Shown one piece after another: positions 27,181 to 34,237 of a stretch of DNA of 64,000 nucleotides (the first letter of the stretch is position 1; each line of letters opens with the position of its first letter). This DNA is from Pseudomonas nunensis (GTDB taxonomy: Bacteria; Pseudomonadota; Gammaproteobacteria; Pseudomonadales; Pseudomonadaceae). The stretch covers positions 3,102,501 through 3,166,500 of the forward strand of contig NZ_CP101125.1 in NCBI RefSeq assembly GCF_024296925.1, in the 5' to 3' direction. The position numbers and the translations under genes were made by a program. The notes under the pieces were generated by a model. The model worked only from the letters and a program-made list of their open reading frames with translations, searched no databases and was not told where the DNA came from.

Positions 27181-27206
27181 TTACAGGATGTTTACGGAAT
27201 TTTTAC
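27181..27206 (+). promoter_or_regulatory. Candidate OmpR-family operator upstream of eptA: three TTAC repeats at 11-bp spacing
   Basis: TTAC occurs at 27181, 27192 and 27203, each exactly 11 bp apart and on the same strand (TTACAGGATGTTTACGGAAT then TTTTACC). Response regulators such as PmrA, ColR or PhoB bind direct repeats on one face of the helix at this period. It lies 58 bp upstream of the eptA start. Confidence 0.5.
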
Positions 27207-27263
27207 CAATGTTCTTCTACAGTTACGCGCGTCATCCCGTATTTGAGTAGAGGAATGTTTGAA

Positions 27264-28922
27264 ATGGCTTTGGGCAAAGGACTGCGTTTACCGTCCATCA
27301 CACCGACCCGCCTGGTGCTGCTGTTTTCCCTGGCACTGGTGGCGTTGTACAACCTGGCAACGTGGAAGGCGCTGGATACGCTGATCACCCTGCAAGGTGC
27401 GCACAAACTGGGTTTCTTCATCTCCTTCGGCCTGTTTTTGTGGGCCGCCATCACGCTGCTTTTGACCCTGGTTTCGTTTCGCTGGACGCTGAAACCGGCG
27501 CTGACCCTCGTCGCCCTGCTCTCGTCCTGCGCCGCGTATTTCATGAACGAGTACGGGATCACCATCGACACGGTGATGATCCAGAACGTGTTCGAAACCA
27601 ATCCCGCCGAAGCCACTGCGCTGTTCAACGGCAAGTTGCTGGCTTACGTGTTGCTGCTCGGCGTGCTGCCGACGGTGCTGGTCTGGCGCTGGCCGGTGAG
27701 TTATCGACCGTTCTTTCGAGGCCTGCTGAACAAGATCCTGGTGATCGTCGTTTGCGTGCTGGTGATCGGCGCTTCGGTGGGCACGTTCTACTCGACCTAC
27801 GCACCGATCTTTCGCGAAGAAGACAAGCTCACCCACTTCATCAACCCGACCAACTACATCTATGCGATCAGCAAATACGCCAAGCAGCGGCTGGGGATAA
27901 AAAAGCATTTCGTGGTGCAAGCCATCGGTGAAGACGCGGTGATGAGCGCCAAGGCCGCCAGCCGCGAGAAGAAATCACTCATGGTGTTCGTGGTCGGCGA
28001 AACCGCCCGGGCCGACCATTTCTCGCTCAATGGCTATGAGCGCGAGACCAATCCCGAGTTGAGCCAGCTGGATATCCTCAACTTCACGAACGTGCACTCC
28101 TGCGGCACGTCCACGGCGGTGTCGGTGCCGTGCATGTTCTCGATGTTCCCCCGCGAGGACTACAGCGACAAGAAAGGCAAAACCTACGAAGGCTTGCTGG
28201 ATATCCTGCAACGGGCCGGCGTGCAGGTGCTGTGGCTGGACAACAACAGCGACTGCAAAGGCACTTGCCTGCGGGTGCCGCACCGGGACATCGCGAAGAA
28301 CCAGCCGGGACCGTTCTGCGACGGCAACAACTGCCTCGATGAAGCACTTCTGGCGGATCTGCAAGGCTACATCGACAGCCTCAAGGGCAACGCGATCATC
28401 GTCCTGCACGCCGACGGCAGCCATGGCCCGGAATACTACGAGCGCTACCCGAAAGAACTCGAGCGCTTCAAACCGATCTGCCACACCAATCAACTGGGCA
28501 GTTGCAGCCGCGAAGAACTGCTCAACGTGTACGACAACACGATCCTCTACACCGACCACTTCCTCGCCAAAGTGATCGAGTTGCTCAAGCGCAATCAGAA
28601 CACCCTCGACACCTCGATGCTCTACGTGTCCGACCATGGCGAATCCCTGGGCGAAAACGGCTTGTATCTGCACGCCGCGCCGTATGCATTGGCTCCGGAA
28701 GCGCAAACCCATGTGCCGATGGTTATGTGGTTCGGCACCAACACCCTGGCCCAGTTGGGGATCGACCGTGGCTGCCTGCAAGGCAAGAGCGCCCAGCCGG
28801 ACCTGAGCCATGACAACCTGTTCCACTCGGTGCTCGGCTTGTTCGAAGTCCAGACCTCGTTGTATCAGCCGGGACTGGACATCTTCCAAGACTGCCGACC
28901 GCCGATGACGGCCGGCAAATAA
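27264..28922 (+). CDS. eptA: Lipid A phosphoethanolamine transferase (EptA/PmrC family)
   Basis: A 552-residue inner-membrane protein with about five N-terminal helices (residues 15-170) and a periplasmic sulfatase-like domain. The nucleophilic threonine is about T247 in VVGETARADHFSLNG; CGTSTAVSVPCMFS, ADGSHGPEYYERYP and YVSDHGESLGENG supply the zinc-site and substrate blocks. Multiple cysteines fit the disulfide pattern of EptA/MCR enzymes. It transfers phosphoethanolamine to lipid A and raises resistance to cationic peptides such as polymyxins. ATG 27264 is chosen because GAGG is 9 bp upstream; ATG 27255 lies too close to it. Confidence 0.93.
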   Translation: MALGKGLRLPSITPTRLVLLFSLALVALYNLATWKALDTLITLQGAHKLGFFISFGLFLWAAITLLLTLVSFRWTLKPALTLVALLSSCAAYFMNEYGITIDTVMIQNVFETNPAEATALFNGKLLAYVLLLGVLPTVLVWRWPVSYRPFFRGLLNKILVIVVCVLVIGASVGTFYSTYAPIFREEDKLTHFINPTNYIYAISKYAKQRLGIKKHFVVQAIGEDAVMSAKAASREKKSLMVFVVGETARADHFSLNGYERETNPELSQLDILNFTNVHSCGTSTAVSVPCMFSMFPREDYSDKKGKTYEGLLDILQRAGVQVLWLDNNSDCKGTCLRVPHRDIAKNQPGPFCDGNNCLDEALLADLQGYIDSLKGNAIIVLHADGSHGPEYYERYPKELERFKPICHTNQLGSCSREELLNVYDNTILYTDHFLAKVIELLKRNQNTLDTSMLYVSDHGESLGENGLYLHAAPYALAPEAQTHVPMVMWFGTNTLAQLGIDRGCLQGKSAQPDLSHDNLFHSVLGLFEVQTSLYQPGLDIFQDCRPPMTAGK

Positions 28923-28925
28923 CCC

Positions 28926-29249
28926 TGTAGGAGCGAGGCTTGCCCGCGAAGGCGGTGTGTCAGGTACGCCGCCTTCGCGAGCAGGCTCACTCCCACATTT
29001 AGTCCCGGGTGGCCATAAATCCTGCGCCCGACGCAAATCCCCTGTGGGAGCGGGCTTGCTCGCGAAGAGGCAATCACATTCAACATCTTCATTGACTGAC
29101 CCACCGCTTTCGCGAGCAAGCCCGCTCCCACAGTTGCTCCCGGGTGGCCACAAATCCTGTGCCCGAGGCAAATCCTTTGTAGGAGCGAGGCTTGCCCGCG
29201 AAGGCGGTGTGTCAGGTATGCCGCCTTCGCGGGCAAGCCTCGCTCCTAC
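28926..29249. repeat. Cluster of three REP pairs, families A and A-variant
   Basis: Pairs lie at about 28926-28997, 29043-29132 and 29179-29249. Linkers share GGGTGGCCATAAATCCTG/GGGTGGCCACAAATCCTG followed by CCCGA(C/G)GCAAATCC, so linker and REPIN have been copied together. This fills the 323 bp between two converging genes. Confidence 0.88.
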
Positions 29250-29530
29250 GGGGTTGGGGGTAGTCCGGAGAGGTAGGGCCAGGGGTAGATGCCACGTTCG
29301 TGGCCGTCGCTGAAGATCAGTTGCAGGCCGTAGCCTTGGCTATTCAACTCGACCACGCGAATCCGCGAATCGACCTTCACCGTCAGTCCTTGCAGCCGAA
29401 ACGCCCGGCATTGCGAGCACGGGCATTGGCGGCGCAATTCGGCGTGATCGAGCAACTGCTCCCGCCCATCCGGCCAGTTCAACCGCAATTGCTGTTTGCT
29501 TTGGGAATTCCCCACCGCCAGCGGGTTCAT
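29246..29530 (-). CDS. DUF971 (GBBH-like N-terminal domain) protein
   Basis: A 94-residue single DUF971 domain (LRLNWPDGREQLLDHAELRR; ... LQLIFSDGHERGIYPWPYL). It keeps a cysteine cluster CPCSQC at 36-41 that could bind zinc or serve Fe-S handling. DUF971 is the N-terminal domain of gamma-butyrobetaine hydroxylase and is also found fused to Mrp/ApbC Fe-S carriers. Its start overlaps the HEAT gene stop (ATGA), and it is the last gene of the operon. The last codons run into a REP element. Confidence 0.85.
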   Translation of the reverse strand: MNPLAVGNSQSKQQLRLNWPDGREQLLDHAELRRQCPCSQCRAFRLQGLTVKVDSRIRVVELNSQGYGLQLIFSDGHERGIYPWPYLSGLPPTP

Positions 29531-30489
29531 TGCAGTTGACTCAAGGCGATGCGCACGGCTTTGCGCACTTCCGGGTCGCCGTCGTCTTGCGCGGCCTGCA
29601 ACGCGGCGATGGCTTGGCGATCGTTCAATTCACCAAGGGCCAGGGCCGCTTCCTTACGCAGGTTGCTGATGCGATGACCGAGGGTTTCGATCAGTGCTTC
29701 AAGCGCCGGGGCATAGCGCAGGCGGCCGAGGCTGCGGGTGGCGCGCAGGCGCACTTGCCAATAATCGTCGCCTAGGGCTTCGATCAGCGCCGGGCCGGCA
29801 TCGGTGTGACCGACCTTGCCCAGCGTGGTGGCGGCTTCTTCGCGCACTTGCCAAGCCTGATCCTGCAAAGCCTGACGCAGCGCCGGCAACACTTGAATAT
29901 CGGACGCCAAACCAAGGGCGCCAGTGGCGGCGCGGCGCACTTCGGTGTCCGGGTCATCGCTGGCCAATCGGGCTAACGCAGGCAACGCATCGAGCTGCTT
30001 GAGCCAGCCGAGTACACCAACGGCTTCGCGGCGCACGCTGGCGTCTTCATCCTTCAGCGCGATCAACGCAGCGGCGGCGGCATCGGGGAAACGCAATTCG
30101 CGCAAGGCCCTGAACGCCGCGACCCGCACACTGATATCGGCATGCCCGGTCCACGGCAAAATCACCCGGCCCGCCGCTTCGCTTTTCAGCAGGCTCAAAC
30201 TTTGTGCGGCCGCAGCCTGCACGGCCGGCGATGGATCGGTCAGCGCCTGGCACAACGCCTCGACCACCGGCTCATCCTCCCAGGCTTCCAGTAGCCGAGC
30301 AGCTTCGGCGCGGACTTCTTCGGTCGGGTCGTCAGCCAGCCGATCGACCAGCCACAGCAAACCTTCCGGTTCTTCGAGGTCGGCCAGTTCGATCAGGGCA
30401 ATGCGTCGCACGCCCGGATCGTCATCGGTCAGGCGCGGTTGCAGGGCAAGAATGTCGTCGTTATCGGTTGTTTCGAATAGTGAGGTCAT
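29527..30489 (-). CDS. HEAT-repeat (PBS-lyase-like) scaffold protein
   Basis: A 320-residue soluble protein composed of about ten HEAT-type repeats of about 31 residues: DDPGVRRIALIELADLEEPE, DEDASVRREAVGVLGWLKQ, DPDTEVRRAATGALG and DYWQVRLRATRSLGRLR are examples. No catalytic domain is seen; such proteins act as protein-binding scaffolds and in some systems attach chromophores or cofactors. It overlaps the ABC ATPase gene before it and the DUF971 gene after it by 4 bp each, so all three are made in a fixed ratio. Confidence 0.88.
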   Translation of the reverse strand: MTSLFETTDNDDILALQPRLTDDDPGVRRIALIELADLEEPEGLLWLVDRLADDPTEEVRAEAARLLEAWEDEPVVEALCQALTDPSPAVQAAAAQSLSLLKSEAAGRVILPWTGHADISVRVAAFRALRELRFPDAAAAALIALKDEDASVRREAVGVLGWLKQLDALPALARLASDDPDTEVRRAATGALGLASDIQVLPALRQALQDQAWQVREEAATTLGKVGHTDAGPALIEALGDDYWQVRLRATRSLGRLRYAPALEALIETLGHRISNLRKEAALALGELNDRQAIAALQAAQDDGDPEVRKAVRIALSQLQ

Positions 30490-31334
30490 AGGGCAAATCG
30501 CGGCAGTTTGTTTTCTGGGGGAAGTCCGAGGGGGTTCAGGCGTGGTAATTGCCGACCGTCCTCGTGACGCAGCAACTCGAGGCAGTGACGCTTCAAGCGT
30601 GAAAATTCGTGACTGGTGACCAGTTCGGTGGTGCGCGGTCGAGGGAAATCCAGGCGCAGGTCTTCGATGATTCGACCGGGCCGCGAGCTCATCACCAACA
30701 GGCGATCGGCGAGGAACAGCGCTTCGTCGATGTCATGGGTGACGAACACTACTGTGGTGCGAATCCGCGTCCAGATGTCCAGCAGCAGTTCCTGCATGTT
30801 CAGCCGGGTCAGTGCGTCGAGGGCGCCGAAGGGTTCGTCCATCAACAACAGGCGTGGACGATTGATCAGCACCCGGGCGATTTCCACTCGTTGTTGCATG
30901 CCACCGGAGAGCTGATCCGGCCAGCGCTCGGCGAAGCCTTCCAGCCCCACCAGCGCGAGGATTTCATCGGCGGCTTTGTGGCGTTCGGTCTTGCCGATGC
31001 CGCGCATTTTCAGGCCGAAGGCCACGTTGTCGCGCACCGTGCGCCAAGGGAACAGCGTGTGATGCTGGAACACCATGCCGCGTTGCGGTGACGGGCCGGA
31101 GATCGGCGCGCCATCGACATTCAACGTGCCGATACGTGGTTGCAAATGCCCAGCCAAGGCCCCGAGCAAGGTGGATTTGCCGCAGCCGGACGGCCCGAGA
31201 ATGCACACGAACTGCCCCGGCTCGATCTGACAATCCAGCCCCTGCACCGCTTCAAACGCGGCACTGCCCTCGCCCAGGCTGATGGACAACCCGCGAATAT
31301 CGATGTGCCCTTCCGGGTGTTGAAAAACGCTCAT
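30486..31334 (-). CDS. ABC importer ATPase, nitrate/sulfonate/taurine type
   Basis: A 282-residue ATPase: Walker A LGPSGCGKSTLLGAL, Q-loop MVFQHHTLFPWRTVRDN, signature LSGGMQQRVEIARVL, Walker B LLLMDEPFGALDALTR and the H-loop VFVTHDIDEALFLADR. This matches the SsuB/TauB/NrtD class. ATG 31334 (MSVFQHPEG) is taken because it overlaps the permease stop (TGATG); the longer open frame upstream lies inside the permease gene. It energises the permease at 31334-32116. Confidence 0.93.
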   Translation of the reverse strand: MSVFQHPEGHIDIRGLSISLGEGSAAFEAVQGLDCQIEPGQFVCILGPSGCGKSTLLGALAGHLQPRIGTLNVDGAPISGPSPQRGMVFQHHTLFPWRTVRDNVAFGLKMRGIGKTERHKAADEILALVGLEGFAERWPDQLSGGMQQRVEIARVLINRPRLLLMDEPFGALDALTRLNMQELLLDIWTRIRTTVVFVTHDIDEALFLADRLLVMSSRPGRIIEDLRLDFPRPRTTELVTSHEFSRLKRHCLELLRHEDGRQLPRLNPLGLPPENKLPRFAL

Positions 31335-32116
31335 CAGGCTTTTCCTCGTGGTCGATGCCAAGGCGTGAACAGCCCGCCAAGGCGTTTGATCAGCAGGCTG
31401 CTGCCCATCCCGAGCACTCCGATCAGCAACATGCCGACGACGATGTCGGCGTAGTTCTGGATGGTGTAGGACTCCCAGGTGTAATAGCCGATGCCGTACT
31501 GGCCGGAGATCATTTCGGCGGTGACCAGGCAGAACCACGAGGTGCCCATGCCGATGGCGAGGCCGGTGATGATGCTCGGCGCGGCGCCGGGCAGGATCAC
31601 CTCCAGCAAGATGGCGCGACGCCCTGCGCCGAGGCTTCGGGCGGAGGCGATCAGGCGTGGGTCGACGCCTTCGACGCCGTGGATGGTGTTGAGCAGGATC
31701 GGGAACAACGCGCCGGTGAAGGTGATGAAGACCATCGACAGTTCAGACGATGGGAACATCAGGATGGCCAGGGGAATCCAGGCGACTGCGGGGATCGGTC
31801 GCAAGACTTCCAGTGGTGGCAGCAGCAAGTCTTCCGCCCATTTCGAGCGGCCGATGGCCAGGCCCAACGCGATGCCGATGACCAGCGCTGCGAGGTAACC
31901 GGCGAAGACCCGGCTGAGGCTGCTGCTCAGGTGCTGGCCGAGCTTGCCGGAGTCGCCGAGGCCCAGTGCGGCCTGGATCACCGCCAGTGGGGTCGGGACG
32001 TTGGCGAAGGTCACCAGGCCGAGGTTCCAGTGACCGCTTGCAGCGAATTGCCAGAACAGCAGGCAGAGCAGCAGTGAGGCGGCTCGGGGGAGCCAGCGTA
32101 AATAGGATCTGGGCAT
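31334..32116 (-). CDS. ABC importer permease, nitrate/sulfonate/taurine type
   Basis: A 260-residue inner-membrane permease with about six helices and the EAA loop SARSLGAGRRAILLEVILPG. VLRPIPAVAWIPLAILMF is typical of SsuC/TauC proteins. ATG 32116 (MPRSYLRWLPR) has GGAAG 6 bp upstream; the open frame further upstream reads a family C repeat and is not coding. It is translationally coupled to the ATPase. Confidence 0.92.
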   Translation of the reverse strand: MPRSYLRWLPRAASLLLCLLFWQFAASGHWNLGLVTFANVPTPLAVIQAALGLGDSGKLGQHLSSSLSRVFAGYLAALVIGIALGLAIGRSKWAEDLLLPPLEVLRPIPAVAWIPLAILMFPSSELSMVFITFTGALFPILLNTIHGVEGVDPRLIASARSLGAGRRAILLEVILPGAAPSIITGLAIGMGTSWFCLVTAEMISGQYGIGYYTWESYTIQNYADIVVGMLLIGVLGMGSSLLIKRLGGLFTPWHRPRGKA

Positions 32117-32148
32117 ACATAACTTCCAATTGGCGAACACATCACCCT

Positions 32149-32239
32149 GTAGGAGCTGCCGAAGGCTGCGATCTTTTGATTTTGTCTTTAAAGGCAAGGT
32201 CAAAAGATCGCAGCCTCGTTTCACTCGACAGCTCCTACA
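32149..32239. repeat. Family C inverted repeat inside the ABC operon
   Basis: TGTAGGAGCTGCCGAAGGCT with GCTGCGATCTTTTGA on one side, and TCAAAAGATCGCAGCCTCG followed by TTTCACTCGACAGCTCCTAC on the other. The outer arms are not equal, as if two related half-elements had been joined. It lies between the binding-protein and permease genes. Confidence 0.85.
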
Positions 32240-32258
32240 GGGTTCGGTGTTTTGGTAC

Positions 32259-33665
32259 TTATCGGGTAGCGACCGCTTGGGTGGTTGCATCGGTGAAGTC
32301 GAAGACTTTGCCACCCTGCGCCGTAGCAAATTGCTGGGCCTGGCCTTTCAGCAGAAACGCGCTGAGTCGCCCTTTCGCATCGCTGGCAAACCACGCCTGA
32401 TCCGCCAGCAACTTGATCCCGCTGTCACTCGCCTGGGCATACACCGCGCGGATGTTTTTGCCTTCCGCCTTCAACCCGGCCAACGCGGTGAACGCCGCTT
32501 CCGCCGAGGCGTACTGGCGGACTTTCGGTTCGCCGCGCACCCAGATCTCCGCTACATGGCTGACATCGGTGATGGCTTTGCCGCTGACCGCATCCACAGC
32601 CTTGAGCGGTGTCTGCGCGTAGTCAGCCAGTTGCGCGGTGTAATCCAGGTTCGAGGCTTTGAATGCGGCGCGGATGTATTGGTCGTCGATGAAGGTATTG
32701 AGGTCGAGGCCACGGTCAGCCTTCTTCAACAATTTCAGCGTATCGATGGCGGTGCCGACCGCCTGGCGGTATTCCGGTTTCCAGCTCAGGTCGCGGGTTT
32801 GCACGCCCAACGGGCCGTGGAACAGGTAGTTCACCTCGGCATCGACCCCGGTGACTTTGGCGATCAGCTCGCTGTATTTCTCCGGTTCCGCCGCCAGCAA
32901 CTGATTCGCCTCGATGCTCGCACGCAGGTAAGCCACGACGATTTCCGGGTACTTCTTGGCGTAAGCCTGATCCACCAGCGCACCATGGAAGGTCGGCGCG
33001 TTGGCCTGGGCGCCGTCGTAAATCTTGCGCGCGAAACCACGGCTCGGGAACAGCTCGGCGAACGGCACGAAGTCGGCATGCGCGTCGATCTTCCCGGCCT
33101 GCAACGCCGAGCCGGCGACTTCCGGTGGTTGGGCGATGATGTTCACGTCTTTCAGCGGATCCCAGCCTTGAGCGGCCACCGCACGCAGCAACATGCCGTG
33201 AGCGGTGGAAGCGAACGGCACGGAAATAGTCTTGCCCTTGAGCTCTGCCAACGACTGCACGCTGGACGCGCTCGGCACCACGATGCCGTTGCCGCTGCCC
33301 TTGGTGCTGCCCGACAGCACGCTGATAAACAGGCTGTGCTTACCGGCGGTTTCGAACGCCACGCCGTTGAACGCACCGGGGAAATCGGCCATGGCACCGA
33401 AGTCGAGTTTGCCGGCGACCATCTCGTTGGTCAGGGGCGCGCCGCTGGTGAAGTTTTTCCACACCACGTCATATTTGGCGTCTTTGTATTGGCCGTCGTG
33501 GGGCAGGTATTTGTCCAGCAGGCCGAGCTCACGGATCAATAGCCCGCCGGCGGCGCAGTTGATGGTGGTGTCCTGGGTGCCGATGGCGATGCGGATGGTT
33601 TCGGCCGAGGCCGACAAGGTGAATGACGCCAGTACCAGACCGGCCAGTGTTGCGCGCAAGAACAT
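32259..33665 (-). CDS. ABC importer substrate-binding protein with a NosL-like C-terminal extension
   Basis: A 468-residue periplasmic protein, about 130 residues longer than SsuA/TauA. A signal peptide (1-22, ...FTLSASA|ETIR) and an NMT1/SsuA-like domain (about 23-330; AIGTQDTTINCAAGGLLIRE, GKLDFGAMADFPGAFNG) are followed by a tail. Residues about 405-460 (AVYAQASDSGIKLLADQAWF, GRLSAFLLKGQAQQFATAQG, GKVFDF) resemble the NosL copper-chaperone family to my eye. AGGGG lies 8 bp before ATG 33665. Ligand class is inferred from family only. Confidence 0.85.
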   Translation of the reverse strand: MFLRATLAGLVLASFTLSASAETIRIAIGTQDTTINCAAGGLLIRELGLLDKYLPHDGQYKDAKYDVVWKNFTSGAPLTNEMVAGKLDFGAMADFPGAFNGVAFETAGKHSLFISVLSGSTKGSGNGIVVPSASSVQSLAELKGKTISVPFASTAHGMLLRAVAAQGWDPLKDVNIIAQPPEVAGSALQAGKIDAHADFVPFAELFPSRGFARKIYDGAQANAPTFHGALVDQAYAKKYPEIVVAYLRASIEANQLLAAEPEKYSELIAKVTGVDAEVNYLFHGPLGVQTRDLSWKPEYRQAVGTAIDTLKLLKKADRGLDLNTFIDDQYIRAAFKASNLDYTAQLADYAQTPLKAVDAVSGKAITDVSHVAEIWVRGEPKVRQYASAEAAFTALAGLKAEGKNIRAVYAQASDSGIKLLADQAWFASDAKGRLSAFLLKGQAQQFATAQGGKVFDFTDATTQAVATR

Positions 33666-33796
33666 GGTGAATCCCCTCGAATCATTTATTGGATATTCGT
33701 CTCCGCCACGATCAGGGCGTGGTGGGAAACGAGGGGTGTTTTGAATCAGGCGTCCGGTGGTTGCCGGATGGCTTTTTTGTTGTCTGGGCCGGCCTC

Positions 33797-33955
33797 TTCG
33801 CGAGCAGGCTCGCTCCCACAGGTTGCCGGGTGTACACAACATTTGCGGCTGGCCTCGATCCACTGTGGGAGCGGGCTTGCTCGCGAAGGCGTCCTTTCAG
33901 TCAATGGAGATGCAAGCTGTGCCGGCCTCTTCGCGAGCAAGCCCGCTCCCACAGG
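33797..33955. repeat. REP cluster, family A, between the binding-protein and ferredoxin genes
   Basis: A single inverted arm at 33797-33823 and a pair at about 33863-33955, separated by a GGGTGTACACAA-type linker. It occupies most of the 301 bp between co-oriented genes. Confidence 0.85.
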
Positions 33956-33966
33956 GGGATTGCATT

Positions 33967-34212
33967 TCAACGGAGCAGATACGGGATTTCGACTTTCACC
34001 GCCCCTGTCGGGCAGTCCTTTTCGCACGGCATGCAGTACCAGCATTCGTCGAACGCCATATAGGCCTTTTGTGTGGCCGGGTTGATTGCCAGCAGGTCCA
34101 TCGGGCAGACGTCGACGCACACGGTGCAGCCCTTGTGGGCGATGCAAAGGTCCTCGTCCACCGTGACCGGTGCGTTGGAACGAAAGAAGATTTCCTGGGG
34201 TTGATAGGCCAT
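33967..34212 (-). CDS. 2[4Fe-4S] ferredoxin, AprB-like
   Basis: An 81-residue iron-sulfur protein with two full cluster motifs: CIAHKGCTVCVDVCP and CWYCMPCEKDCP, the second being the CxxCxxCxxxCP form. The sequence resembles the core of AprB, the beta subunit of adenylylsulfate reductase, but lacks the long C-terminal tail that wraps around AprA in sulfate reducers. It follows the flavoprotein by 25 bp and would pass electrons to or from its FAD. No signal peptide, so cytoplasmic. Confidence 0.88.
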   Translation of the reverse strand: MAYQPQEIFFRSNAPVTVDEDLCIAHKGCTVCVDVCPMDLLAINPATQKAYMAFDECWYCMPCEKDCPTGAVKVEIPYLLR

Positions 34213-34237
34213 TTCACGGTTCTCTCTTTTTTAATAC

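Noticed and set aside
28923..29249. Possible CRISPR-like array from the regular repeats
   Set aside because: The repeats are inverted REP pairs with linkers that are themselves related; there are no unique equal-length spacers and no cas genes.
33666..33863. N-terminal extension of the substrate-binding protein to 33863
   Set aside because: It crosses a REP element and would hide the signal peptide; AGGGG precedes ATG 33665.
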